A stretch of 64,000 nucleotides of DNA, from contig LYSY01000002.1 of NCBI GenBank assembly GCA_001657395.1, positions 62,001-126,000 on the forward strand, given 5' to 3'. The notes below the pieces were generated by a model, which saw only the letters and a list, made by a program, of their open reading frames with translations, was not told the origin of the DNA and searched no databases. The DNA comes from Rhodospirillales bacterium BBD 1991-14 (lineage in GTDB: Bacteria; Pseudomonadota; Alphaproteobacteria; Kiloniellales; Kiloniellaceae). Made by a program: the position numbers and the translations under genes. Shown one piece after another: positions 8,295-16,016 of this stretch (position 1 is the first letter of the stretch; the number at the start of each line of letters is the position of its first letter).

Positions 8295-8633
8295 CTAGCG
8301 CTGAGGCCTGGCGAAGCAGACACCGACCCGGCCATCGTCATCGCCGTCCAGGAAATCCAGGCCTGCATCCATGAAGGTCAGGCGCAGCAGGCGGGCTGTG
8401 GAGGGCTTGATGGAATTGTGGCCGCGCTCGAAGGTGCGGATGGTCACATCGCTGATGGCAGCGCGCCGGGCGAGATCGCTCTGACTCCACAGCAGCAAAG
8501 CGCGGGCGGCACGGCACTGCGGGCCAGTCAGCGGCGTCGGCTCTGGCGCGGGCGATTGCCTGTTGGCCCGCTGTGGAGCGGCGGCCTCTTTGCTGAGAGA
8601 GTGCGAATCCGTGCTAAGGGTAGAGTCAGCCAT
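8295..8633 (-). CDS. XRE-type helix-turn-helix regulator (single domain)
   Basis: A 112-residue protein with a disordered Pro/Ala/Ser N-terminus (1-35) and one Cro/C1-type HTH (about 38-90): QCRAARALLLWSQSDLARRA then ISDVTIRTFERGHNSIKPST. The tail MDAGLDFLDGDDDGRVGV matches the tail of the divergent tandem-HTH protein. That places both in the small alphaproteobacterial HTH family that ends in an AGV-F-G-GVRL type motif. It is divergent from 8796 across a palindromic operator. Confidence 0.85.
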   Translation of the reverse strand: MADSTLSTDSHSLSKEAAAPQRANRQSPAPEPTPLTGPQCRAARALLLWSQSDLARRAAISDVTIRTFERGHNSIKPSTARLLRLTFMDAGLDFLDGDDDGRVGVCFARPQR

Positions 8634-8756
8634 GACCGGACTCCGTGTAAGTCTGGTTGCGGTCAGGCGCGGGGTGGGTGCGCCAACACCTTCTCGCGCC
8701 GCTTGCTTGCCGGACGGTTTGCCAAAGGACCATCCAGCAGATTATCCGGCATATCG

Positions 8757-8784
8757 GAGACTACTCTGAGAGTGCCTTAGTCTC
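8757..8784. promoter_or_regulatory. nested palindromic operator between two XRE genes
   Basis: The outer arms GAGACTA (8757-8763) and TAGTCTC (8778-8784) form a perfect inverted repeat. Inside the left part lies a second perfect palindrome, ACTCT-G-AGAGT (8763-8773). The site ends 11 bases before the ATG of the tandem-HTH gene and would overlap its promoter. It is the best candidate binding site for one or both adjacent XRE proteins. Confidence 0.5.
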
Positions 8785-8795
8785 AAAGCATAACT

Positions 8796-9308
8796 ATGGA
8801 TAACATAAATTTACACATATCCCCGATGCAGTGCCGCGCTGCCAGGGCGCTGCTGAACATCTCTCAATCGCTGATCGCGAAATCGGCACATGTCGTGACG
8901 GCAACAGTCAGCGAATACGAACGCGGCTCGGGGACTCCCGTCTACAACAACCTCTTGGCAATACGCACCGCACTCGAAACTGCCGGAGTCATATTTGTTC
9001 CAGAAAACGGCGGTGGCTTAGGCGTCCGCCTGCATGGGCCAAGAACAAAACGTGCTCCAGCCGAAAGCACCTTCAGTTCCGACCTTTGCCGTGCCGCACG
9101 CGGTCTGCTCGGTCTGTCCCAGATGGAGCTTGGCGAAGCCGCCAACCTCTCGCGTTCGACAGTCACGGAGTTCGAGCGTGGGGCGCGCATGCCTAACCCT
9201 GAGAACCTCGCCGCCCTGCGCGCCACCCTGGAAACCGCCGGCGCGGTCTTCATGCCCGCAGACCGCAGCGGCGGCCCCGGCGTGCGGCTGCGCGACCGCT
9301 CCGGCTAA
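8796..9308 (+). CDS. tandem XRE helix-turn-helix regulator (duplicated domain)
   Basis: A 170-residue protein made of two copies of the same ~75-residue module. Copy 1 (about 8-80) runs from MQCRAARALLNISQSLIAKS to AGVIFVPENGGGLGVRL. Copy 2 (about 92-167) runs from DLCRAARGLLGLSQMELGEA to AGAVFMPADRSGGPGVRLR. Each copy holds one Cro/C1-type HTH, so one chain could bind a two-half-site operator without dimerising. No Shine-Dalgarno is visible before the ATG at 8796; the next ATG (8826) also lacks one, so the transcript may be near-leaderless. DNA is somewhat AT-richer in copy 1 than in copy 2. Confidence 0.85.
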   Translation: MDNINLHISPMQCRAARALLNISQSLIAKSAHVVTATVSEYERGSGTPVYNNLLAIRTALETAGVIFVPENGGGLGVRLHGPRTKRAPAESTFSSDLCRAARGLLGLSQMELGEAANLSRSTVTEFERGARMPNPENLAALRATLETAGAVFMPADRSGGPGVRLRDRSG

Positions 9309-9333
9309 CCTCCGGCAGTCCCGCACCTTCCCT

Positions 9334-9444
9334 GTCATACTCGGGCTTGACCCGAGTATCCATGGCACCGGCAGTCCCGGACCTCTCCGGCAAGGGCTCC
9401 AGCGGGCGGCCCGATGGACCCTCGGGTCAAGCCCTGACGTGACG
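9334..9444. repeat. palindromic intergenic repeat (family A)
   Basis: The left end GTCATACTCGGGCTTGACCC leads into GAGTATCCATGG. The right end is the complementary CGATGG-ACC-CTCGGGTCAAG CCCTGACGTGACG. The ends pair over about 25 bases with mismatches. The form ...CGGGCTTGACCCG... with a CATGG flank is a well-known dispersed palindromic element type in alphaproteobacteria. It is probably non-coding and follows the tandem-HTH gene. Confidence 0.6.
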
Positions 9445-9619
9445 AAGGCGTTGGGGGGGAGACGGTATTCACACGCAATCGAAGGACCGGCACCACACAG
9501 GCGGCACTGTCATCCGCCGCCTGTCAGCGCCGAGATGTCGCGAAAGCGGTACCGCGAAAGACGCACTTCGGGGCGCTTGGAGCGGATCAGACAGTTTATG
9601 TTCTGAATGCGACAAGCCA

Positions 9620-9668
9620 TTGACATTATTAAGATAAAATGAATTAGAGCTATGCTGCCACAGCATAG
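9620..9668 (+). promoter_or_regulatory. promoter-like sequence with a hairpin operator
   Basis: A perfect TTGACA (9620-9625) is followed, after 17 bases, by a weak -10 (ATTAGA, 9643-9648). Directly after it lies the 8-bp perfect inverted repeat CTATGCTG-CCA-CAGCATAG (9650-9668), about where transcription would start. The likely target is the DUF1127 gene at 9801, with a leader of roughly 145 bases. The region is very AT-rich. Confidence 0.45.
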
Positions 9669-9800
9669 ACGTCCTGATTTCCCAGCATTTGTCGCAAGGC
9701 TCAAAGCGGATTATCTGTCGGCCTAAGAGATTGGGATCAACCGGCGGCGCCGGCTCTGCGAGACGCAGGCGGGCCGCTAAGACAGACAGGAGACAGGACC

Positions 9801-10013
9801 ATGGCCCACATGACCTATTCCGCCCGCCCTTTCGCGCCCGGCCGTCCGGCCATGGGCCTGCAGAGCGGCTTTTTCACCGCCCTCGCCGACGGCTTCGCCC
9901 GGCTGCGCGAGGTCTATGAGGCCGAGCGCCGCGAGCGGCGCCTGGCCTATGCCACCCGCGATCTCGACCAGCACCTGCTGCGCGACATCGGGCTGGACCA
10001 CAGCGCCAGCTGA
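9801..10013 (+). CDS. DUF1127 domain small protein
   Basis: A 70-residue basic protein. The C-terminal half carries the DUF1127 (YjiS-like) signature: a helix (LAYATRDLDQHLLRDIGLDH) with LLRDIGL at about residues 60-66. In alphaproteobacteria such small Arg-rich proteins are often stress-induced and some affect RNA metabolism and phosphate uptake. AGGAGACAGG precedes the ATG. A strong terminator follows at 10051. Confidence 0.85.
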   Translation: MAHMTYSARPFAPGRPAMGLQSGFFTALADGFARLREVYEAERRERRLAYATRDLDQHLLRDIGLDHSAS

Positions 10014-10050
10014 GGGATAGCGGCCGAGGGCCGCTGCCAGAAGTCACAAA

Positions 10051-10075
10051 GGGCGGTCCGGGGGGCCGCCCTTTT
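10051..10075 (+). terminator. rho-independent terminator after the DUF1127 gene
   Basis: Stem GGGCGGTCC (10051-10059) pairs with GGGCCGCCC (10063-10071, including one G-T), with a 3-base loop and a following TTTT (10072-10075). It lies 38 bases after the stop. Confidence 0.8.
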
Positions 10076-10113
10076 GCTTTGCCCGCCCCAAGGCGCAATG
10101 CCAGAGACCCTGT

Positions 10114-10225
10114 CGCATCCTTCGAGGCTGCGCTTCGCTCCGCGCCTCAGGATGAGGCCGGAGCTCTGGCACCTGCTCTCCACCTCATGCTGAGGAGGGC
10201 CGGCAGGCCCGTCTCGAAGCATGCG
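10114..10225. repeat. palindromic intergenic repeat (family B), copy 1
   Basis: The left arm CGCATCCTTCGAGGCTGCGC continues to CCTCAGGATGAGG. The right arm CCTCATGCTGAGGAGGGCC leads to GTCTCGAAGCATGCG. The ends are inverted copies. The same CTTCGAGAC/GCTGCGCTCCTCA...TGAGGAGCG...GTCTCGAAG layout recurs at 46139-46243, so this is a dispersed family in this genome. Confidence 0.65.
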
Positions 10226-10283
10226 GCGAAGAGTTCGGCCCGAGAAGCTCGTCCGACTCGGCTTCGCAGGAGGCCGATGGGCC

Positions 10284-11519
10284 TCAGGACAGCGGGTAGC
10301 GGATGAAGAGGTGGTTGAGCCCGTTGAGCACGCCGTAGAGCTGATCGAACTGGACCTGGAAGGACGCCCAGTCGTGGCGGGGGTCGAGGTCCTGCAGGGT
10401 CTCCTGGATCCGCCCCAGGGAGGTCTGGCCGTCGATCCAGGGCAGGATCGCCGGGGCCAGCCGCGGCAGGGCGAACTGCAGCGAGAGGCCGTCGAACTCC
10501 CCTTTCAGGGTCAGGTCGCGCTGCACCGCCTTGGCGAGTTGCGGGCCCTCCAGCACCCGAAGGCAGGGGATGGCATCGCGCCCCACCGGCGCCGCAACCG
10601 TGTCCTCGATCTGGTTCTTGGAGACATAAAGGATATGGGTCTTGATGTTGCCGGCCAGCTTCTCCGCAAAGGCGGCGCGCTCCAGCGGCGTGAAGGACGA
10701 CAGCGCCTTCAGGATGACCGGGTCCTTCACGTAGGTCGCCGGGTCGTAGCGGATCGGCTCGATGAAGCTGACCAGCCGCAGGCCCGCCCCCTCCACCAGG
10801 GCCGCAACCTCCTCCACCAGATAGGCCCGGTCCTGGCTGTGCAGCAGCAGGTCCACCAGTTCGGCGTCGCTGCCGCCATGGTCGCGCAGCACCGGATTGC
10901 GGGCGAAGAGATTGCTGCTGGGCAGCGTCTTCAGAAGCCGCCTGGCCAGCGCGACCTGATCCGCCAGGGAGCGGTCGCCCGCCAGGCCGCGCAGCATTTC
11001 CTGAAGCGGATAGACGCCGTTGCGTCCGAGCGTGCCGTAGACCATGAGCCCCATGCCGCCGTCGTGCTTCAGAAGCCCGCTCAGCGCGGCCAGCCCGGCA
11101 GCCGGATCGGACAGGTGATGCAGCACGCCGCAGCAGTCGATGTAGTCGAAGACGCCGAGGTCGAGGGTCTCGGCCTCCAGCAGGGAACCGGTGACGAAGC
11201 GCAGGTTGGTCAGACCGCGCGCCACGGCGCGGGCCTCGGCGATGGCCCGCGACGACTGGGAGAGGTCGAGGTAGACCACCTCGGCACCCTGGCCTGCATC
11301 GGAAAGCTGCTGGGCCAGCATGATGGCGGCATCGCCGGTGCCGCCGCCGGCCACCAGGGCCCGGAACGGCCGGCTGAAGTCGCGCCGTCCGGCATAGAGG
11401 TAGTGGTTTATCTCCATCAGGTTACTGGGCGAGCCGACGACAAGACGCCGCGCCTCCTCCGCCGGGTCGCGGGACGGATAGGGATAGGCCTCGTACTGGT
11501 CGCGGACGCGCTCGCTCAT
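10284..11519 (-). CDS. class I SAM-dependent methyltransferase
   Basis: About 411 residues. The N-terminus has YEAYPYPSRDP, seen in a group of large methyltransferases. The Rossmann domain (about 50-210) shows ALVAGGGTGDAAIMLAQQL (SAM-binding glycine loop), YLDLSQSS and DYIDCCGVLHHLSDPAAGL. The C-terminal ~200 residues are a separate domain without a clear match, beginning after FIEPIRYDP. The start at 11519 (MSERVRDQ) is preferred to the TTG at 11534. The substrate is unknown. It is 57 bases after the quinone oxidoreductase gene on the same strand and may be co-transcribed. Confidence 0.85.
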   Translation of the reverse strand: MSERVRDQYEAYPYPSRDPAEEARRLVVGSPSNLMEINHYLYAGRRDFSRPFRALVAGGGTGDAAIMLAQQLSDAGQGAEVVYLDLSQSSRAIAEARAVARGLTNLRFVTGSLLEAETLDLGVFDYIDCCGVLHHLSDPAAGLAALSGLLKHDGGMGLMVYGTLGRNGVYPLQEMLRGLAGDRSLADQVALARRLLKTLPSSNLFARNPVLRDHGGSDAELVDLLLHSQDRAYLVEEVAALVEGAGLRLVSFIEPIRYDPATYVKDPVILKALSSFTPLERAAFAEKLAGNIKTHILYVSKNQIEDTVAAPVGRDAIPCLRVLEGPQLAKAVQRDLTLKGEFDGLSLQFALPRLAPAILPWIDGQTSLGRIQETLQDLDPRHDWASFQVQFDQLYGVLNGLNHLFIRYPLS

Positions 11520-11576
11520 GGCGGGGCCGCCCAACCGAGGGTGCAGGGTGAGGATGCGGGCATGGCAGGAAAGACT

Positions 11577-12560
11577 CTAGGCCGCGCCCGTGGTCAGCAC
11601 CACCTTGCCGGTGGAGCGGCGGTTCAGCAGCAACCCCATGGCTTCCGCGGCTTCCGAGAGATCGTGCTTGTGTGAAACGTGTGGCCGCAGCCTTCCCTCT
11701 TCATACCAGGCGAAAAGCTCGCGGAATTCCCCGGCCAGGCGCTCCGGCGCGTGGCGGCGGTAGGACCCCCAGTAGACCCCCATGGCGGCGACGTTCTTCA
11801 CCAGGAGGATGTTGGCCGGAATCTCCGGCACCCGGCCGGCGGCAAAGCCGATGATGAGGAGCCGGCCCGACCAGGCGATGCAGCGCAGGGAAGCGTCGAA
11901 GACATCGCCGCCGACCGGGTCGAAGACGACATCCGCGCCGCGCCCGTCGGTCAGGGCCTTCACCCTTTCGCGAATATCCTCCTCGCGGTAGTCGATCACG
12001 GCATCGGCCCCGTGGTCCCGCGCGATCGCCAGCTTCCCGGCACCGCCGGCCGTCGCGATGACCCGGGCGCCCAGGGCCTTGCCGATCTCCACCGCCGCCA
12101 GGCCGACGCCCCCGGCAGCGCCGTGCACCAGCAAGGTCTCGCCGGCCTGCAGGTCCGCATGCCAGCGCAGCGCCCCATGGGCGGTGCCGTAGGTGATGGG
12201 AAAGCCCGCGGCCTCGGCCCAGCCGAGGCTTTCGGGAATGGGAAAAACGTCATCGGCCCGCGCCAGCGCCGCTTCGGCGTAGCCGCCGCCGTCGGTCAGC
12301 GCCAGCACCCGCTGGCCCTCCGCCAGGCCGGTCACCCCATCGCCCAGCGCCGTGATCCGGCCGGCCACTTCCAGACCCGGGGAAAAGGGGAAGTCCGGCC
12401 GCTCCTGGTAGCGCCCGGCGATCATCAGGGTGTCGGCGAAGTTCACGCCGGCGGCCGCGACCTCCAGCAGGACCTCGCCGGGGCCGGGTGCCGGGGCCGG
12501 CACGTCTTCCAGTTCCAGCTCCTCAGGCTTGCCCCAGGCACGGCATACCACAGCACGCAT
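11577..12560 (-). CDS. NADPH:quinone oxidoreductase (MDR superfamily)
   Basis: A 327-residue zinc-independent medium-chain dehydrogenase/reductase. The N-terminal GroES-like domain has GVNFADTLMIAGRYQ, the region of the quinone reductase fingerprint. The cofactor domain has VHGAAGGVGLAAVEIGKALG (about 145-164) followed by GADAVIDYREEDIRE. The zinc ligands of alcohol dehydrogenases are absent. It probably reduces quinones or enals with NADPH. It lies between the asparaginase and methyltransferase genes, all on the minus strand with short gaps. Confidence 0.9.
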   Translation of the reverse strand: MRAVVCRAWGKPEELELEDVPAPAPGPGEVLLEVAAAGVNFADTLMIAGRYQERPDFPFSPGLEVAGRITALGDGVTGLAEGQRVLALTDGGGYAEAALARADDVFPIPESLGWAEAAGFPITYGTAHGALRWHADLQAGETLLVHGAAGGVGLAAVEIGKALGARVIATAGGAGKLAIARDHGADAVIDYREEDIRERVKALTDGRGADVVFDPVGGDVFDASLRCIAWSGRLLIIGFAAGRVPEIPANILLVKNVAAMGVYWGSYRRHAPERLAGEFRELFAWYEEGRLRPHVSHKHDLSEAAEAMGLLLNRRSTGKVVLTTGAA

Positions 12561-12593
12561 CAGCGTCCTCTCCTTTGAGACTTCGGATGGCTT

Positions 12594-13649
12594 CTAGAAA
12601 GGAATCTGTTCGGCGGGACGCACCTCGCCCACCGCAAGCCCGGCGCGGTTGTGAACCCTGGCGCTCAGCACGCCGCCGAGCGCCGCCGCCTCGTCCTCGC
12701 TCAGAATGTCGAGGCGGCGCAGCAGCCGGCCCATGGCGATCTCCGCCGCGCGGCCGGCGCCGTCGTCGATCTTCAAGGCGGCACCCAGGCCCAGTTCCGG
12801 GAAGCTGGCGCAGTAGACCCCTTCGGCCCCGGTCTTGATCAGTGCCTTCTCGCCGGTCTGTTCCATGACCAGAGTATCGAAGCGGCCGCTGCCGGCGACC
12901 ATGAAGGGTTCCGCCGCCACCGCGTGGCGGACCCGGCGGCAGGCCGCCTGCCGCGCCTCCGGCTGGTCGTCGGGCCGGCCGAGGCGCGCCATGGCAAGGG
13001 CGATGTTGCCAAGGGGCATGCCGAGCACCGGAATGCCGCAGCCGTCGACGCCGCGCGGCACGGCGCCGAGGTCGAGGCCGCTCATGCCTTCGAGCACGCC
13101 GAGGATGCGTTGCTGCACGGGGTGTTCGAGCTTGATGTAGCCGCGGGTCGCCACGTCCATGTGGCGGGCCAGGGTCAGAAAGCCGCTGTGCTTGCCCGAA
13201 CAGTTGTTGTGGGCCGGGGTCGGCAGCTTGCCGCCGGCCAGGAGCGCGATCATCGAGGGTTCGTGCACCGGCAACTGCGGCCCGCATTCCAGATCGCCCA
13301 CGCTGCAGCCGATGCGCGCCAGCCAGGCCTCCGCCGTTTCGACGTGGCGCGGCTCGCCGGAGTGGCTGGCGCAGGCCATGGCGAGCTCGGCATCGCTCAC
13401 TTCAAAAGCATCGGCCGCGCCGCTTTCCACCAGCGCCAGGGCCTGCAGCGACTTGATCGCCGAACGGGCATAGACCGGGCGCTCGATGTCGCCGGCGGAG
13501 AGCACCACCTTGCCGTCGCTGTCCACCACCGCCAGAGCGGCGCGGTGGCGGCTTTCCACCATGGCGCCACGTGTGACCTCGACGAGCAGTGGGTTTGCCG
13601 TCTCGGAGACTGTGGTTTCGGACAGAGTATTGAGGACTTCGGCAGGCAT
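12594..13649 (-). CDS. asparaginase (Asparaginase_II family, AnsA-type)
   Basis: A 351-residue enzyme of the rhizobial type (PF06089-like), unrelated to the E. coli AnsA/B fold. It hydrolyses L-asparagine to aspartate and ammonia in the cytoplasm. Signatures are VTRGAMVESRHRAALAVVDS, RPVYARSAIKSLQALALVES, MACASHSGEP (about 105-115) and HNNCSGKHSGFL (about 168-179), which carry the conserved Ser, Lys and Cys residues of the family. Length matches the family. It is divergent from the SpoU-type methyltransferase gene. Confidence 0.9.
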   Translation of the reverse strand: MPAEVLNTLSETTVSETANPLLVEVTRGAMVESRHRAALAVVDSDGKVVLSAGDIERPVYARSAIKSLQALALVESGAADAFEVSDAELAMACASHSGEPRHVETAEAWLARIGCSVGDLECGPQLPVHEPSMIALLAGGKLPTPAHNNCSGKHSGFLTLARHMDVATRGYIKLEHPVQQRILGVLEGMSGLDLGAVPRGVDGCGIPVLGMPLGNIALAMARLGRPDDQPEARQAACRRVRHAVAAEPFMVAGSGRFDTLVMEQTGEKALIKTGAEGVYCASFPELGLGAALKIDDGAGRAAEIAMGRLLRRLDILSEDEAAALGGVLSARVHNRAGLAVGEVRPAEQIPF

Positions 13650-13749
13650 GAGTCGGGATCGCGGAGGGGAACGGGATACCGCCTGACCCGGCTGACCCGG
13701 CGGCTATGCAGCTTGCCTCCCGCGGCCCGGCCATGCAAGTTTTCGCGCC

Positions 13750-14277
13750 ATGCGAGGATACTTTGCCATCGGCGCCGAGCGCATCAGCAAGCCCATGAAC
13801 CTGGGCAGCCTGCTGCGCTCCGCCCATGCCTTCGGGGCCAACTTCTTCTTCACCATCGAACCGGACTTCAATCCCAAGGAGGTGAAGCTTTCCGACACCT
13901 CCGATGCGGCGAAGAACCTGCCGCTCTATACCTATCCTTCGGTCGACGCGCTGCAGCTGCCGCGCGGCTGCGCCCTTGTCGGCATCGAGCTGACCGAGGA
14001 TGCGGTCGAACTGCCGTCTTTCTTTCATCCCCGCGCGGCCGCCTATGTGCTGGGGCCGGAGCGGGGCAGCCTGTCGCCGGCGCTGCAGGCGCGCTGCGAC
14101 CACATGGTGAAGATCCCGACCCGGTTCTGCATCAACGTCGGCCTGGCCGGCGCGCTGGTGATGTACGACCGCATGGTCGCCCAAGGCCGCTTCGCCCGCC
14201 GCGCGGTGAACCCCCGCGCCGAACCGGAAGCCCTGCCGGAGCACGTCTCTGGCGCCCAGAAGGTGCGGCCCAAGTAG
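13750..14277 (+). CDS. SpoU/TrmH family RNA methyltransferase
   Basis: A 175-residue SPOUT-fold methyltransferase. All three motifs are visible: motif 1 NLGSLLRSAHAFGA (about 17-30), motif 2 YVLGPERGSLSP (about 99-110) and motif 3 IPTRFCINVGLAGALVMYDR (about 119-138), which form the SAM-binding knot. Motif 3 has CINVGLAG rather than the usual SLNV-A. It is shorter than TrmH, closer to the TrmL-size class; the target RNA is unknown. The last codons (GTGCGGCCCAAGTAG) are repeated exactly right after the stop. Confidence 0.88.
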   Translation: MRGYFAIGAERISKPMNLGSLLRSAHAFGANFFFTIEPDFNPKEVKLSDTSDAAKNLPLYTYPSVDALQLPRGCALVGIELTEDAVELPSFFHPRAAAYVLGPERGSLSPALQARCDHMVKIPTRFCINVGLAGALVMYDRMVAQGRFARRAVNPRAEPEALPEHVSGAQKVRPK

Positions 14278-14323
14278 GTGCGGCCCAAGTAGGCAAGGTC
14301 AAACCAGGACCGCGCTCACGGCT

Positions 14324-14629
14324 TCAACCCAGGGCAACCCGCCACAGCGCCGCAGAGGCCGCACCGGCCAACATCGCCCAGACGGCGCTGCGGGCGGCGA
14401 TCATCACGCCCGCCGCCACCGCGACCGCGGCGGCCTCCCGCCAGCCGCCCTGGGCAACGACGGTGGCGACGATGGCAACGATCACCGAACTGCAGAGTGC
14501 GTTGAGGAAGCGCTCCAGGACCGGAGTCACCGTGAAGTGGCTCATCACCACCGGCCCGAGGATGCGGGTCGCCACGGTGGTGAGGGCCATCACCGCAATC
14601 GCCAGTATTGTCGTGACACTATCGGCCAA
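14324..14629 (-). CDS. azlD: AzlD family branched-chain amino acid export subunit (copy 1)
   Basis: A 101-residue membrane protein with three or four hydrophobic segments. ILAIAVMALTTVATRILGPV matches the AzlD start (TY-TR-lg pattern). Translation most likely starts at the TTG at 14629, overlapping the end of azlC by 11 bases, as in the second azlCD pair of this window. With AzlC it would export branched-chain amino acids or analogues. Controlled as part of the azlCD unit under the CGNR protein. Confidence 0.85.
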   Translation of the reverse strand: MADSVTTILAIAVMALTTVATRILGPVVMSHFTVTPVLERFLNALCSSVIVAIVATVVAQGGWREAAAVAVAAGVMIAARSAVWAMLAGAASAALWRVALG

Positions 14630-15359
14630 GGCGCAGTCTCCCCGTAAGAGCCCCGACGGAGGCGCCGGCAAGCGCGGCGAGAATGATGTTCCATCCCGCG
14701 GGCACGGCATCCAGGGCGAGAACCGCCACGGCGGCGGCCACCGCAGCCGGCAGCAGGGACGGCGGGGTCTTCAGCTCGCCTGCAGCCACGGCGGCAAAGA
14801 AGCAGGCCATCACGAGGTCGATGCCGAAGCGGCTGAGATCGCCGAGGCCGGAGCCCGCATAGGCACCCACTGCCGTGCCGGCGGTCCAGGCCAGCCAGAG
14901 CGCGAGGCCGCCGCCGACCAGAATGCCGAGGTTGCTCCCGCCATCACGCAGACTGCGGTAGCTGTCGGCAAAGTTGGCATCGCTGAGCAGCGGCAGGGCC
15001 AGCAGCCGACGCGGCCAGGGGAGGGCGTTGACCCAGGGCGAGAGCGCCGCCCCGAGCAGCAGGTGGCGGGCATTGACCGCCAGAACGGTGAGCGCGATGG
15101 AGAGCAGCGGCAGGGGATGGTTCCAGAGATCCAGTACGGCGAACTGCGCCGCACCGGCAAAGACCGTCGCACTCATGACCAGGGTCTCGAGCGGCAGCAG
15201 GCCGTGCTCGACCGCCGCCGCGCCGAAGGCCAGGCCGAAAGGGGCGGCGAAGACAGCGACGGGCGCCAGGCGCAGGAAGCCTGCACGGACACCGCGGCCG
15301 TCGAGCACCGCTGCCGGGCCGGCCTGCTGTGGCTCAGGGCTCTTCGCTTGTCTAACCAT
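14619..15359 (-). CDS. azlC: AzlC family branched-chain amino acid exporter (copy 1)
   Basis: A 246-residue inner-membrane permease of the AzlC family: APVAVFAAPFGLAFGAAAVE, MSATVFAGAAQFAVLDLW (the family signature with FAGA-QF) and ALTVLAVNARHLLLGAALSP (N-RH-L-GA). About eight hydrophobic helices. The ATG at 15359 lies inside an 18-bp operator-like site (15353-15370), so a bound repressor would cover the start. The frame continues far upstream but only as antisense of the CGNR gene. It heads azlCD. Confidence 0.9.
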   Translation of the reverse strand: MVRQAKSPEPQQAGPAAVLDGRGVRAGFLRLAPVAVFAAPFGLAFGAAAVEHGLLPLETLVMSATVFAGAAQFAVLDLWNHPLPLLSIALTVLAVNARHLLLGAALSPWVNALPWPRRLLALPLLSDANFADSYRSLRDGGSNLGILVGGGLALWLAWTAGTAVGAYAGSGLGDLSRFGIDLVMACFFAAVAAGELKTPPSLLPAAVAAAVAVLALDAVPAGWNIILAALAGASVGALTGRLRLGR

Positions 15360-15412
15360 ATTAGAGGTTATAAAGCAGGTGACGGCTTGCGCGTCAACCA
15401 TAGTAGCGGTTA
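15353..15412. promoter_or_regulatory. two matching 18-bp operator-like sites, azlCD/CGNR divergent promoter
   Basis: Site 1 TAACCATATTAGAGGTTA (15353-15370) and site 2 CAACCATAGTAGCGGTTA (15395-15412) agree at 15 of 18 positions. Each is an interrupted palindrome (AACC...GGTT). Their starts are 42 bp apart, four helical turns, so two protein dimers would sit on the same face. Site 1 covers the azlC start codon and site 2 ends 10 bases before the CGNR start. Confidence 0.65.
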
Positions 15413-15422
15413 GGTATGGACG

Positions 15423-15992
15423 ATGAGCTATGCCACCCATCCGGTCCGGCTCTGCGGAGAGCGGCTGATCCTCGACTTTCTGAACACCGCCGACTGGTCG
15501 GCGGTCGGTGCCGTGGTGCATGAGAAGCTGGCGACGCCGGCCGACGTGGACCGCTGGACAGCGGCGGCCGGCCTGGACGGCGTCGCCGGCCCCAAGACCG
15601 CCCGGGAGCTTGCCCGCCTCAAGGCCTTCCGTGCTGCGCTGCGCGCAACGGTGCTGAAGGTAGCCGGCGGGAAGGGCGGAGACCGGGACGGTGTCCGGGC
15701 CGTCAACACGGCCCTGCGCGGCATCCGGAACGACGCCCTGGCAGAAGCCGGCGGACCCGCAGCGGTCTCCGCCGCCGGAAGCCTTCAGGCAGTGTTGGCG
15801 ATCTCCGCCGCCGCCCTTCTGGCTGACCCGCGCGAGCGCGTCCGGATCAAGATCTGCCCGGGCAACGACTGCGGATGGCTGTTCCTTGACGAAACCCGCA
15901 ACGCGCGCCGGCGCTGGTGTTCGATGGAAACCTGCGGCAACCGCGCAAAGGCCCGCCGCCACTACCGGCGCAGCCAGGCGGCGCGGGGCTAA
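15423..15992 (+). CDS. CGNR zinc finger (ABATE domain) regulator
   Basis: A 189-residue protein. The N-terminal ABATE domain (about 8-120) starts RLCGERLILDFLNTADW. The C-terminal CGNR zinc finger (about 140-185) reads ICPGNDCGWLFLDETRNARR then WCSMETCGNRAKARRHYRR, with Cys residues as zinc ligands and the namesake CGNR. Family members are putative stress or ligand-responsive regulators. It is divergent from azlCD with two matching operator-like sites between them, so it probably represses azlCD and itself. Confidence 0.9.
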   Translation: MSYATHPVRLCGERLILDFLNTADWSAVGAVVHEKLATPADVDRWTAAAGLDGVAGPKTARELARLKAFRAALRATVLKVAGGKGGDRDGVRAVNTALRGIRNDALAEAGGPAAVSAAGSLQAVLAISAAALLADPRERVRIKICPGNDCGWLFLDETRNARRRWCSMETCGNRAKARRHYRRSQAARG

Positions 15993-16016
15993 AGTGTTGT
16001 CGACTTACGTCGAATC

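Noticed and set aside
12651-15413. 920-codon + strand frame across asparaginase, TrmH-like and azlCD genes
   Set aside because: Overlaps four recognisable genes in other frames and reads as low-complexity text.
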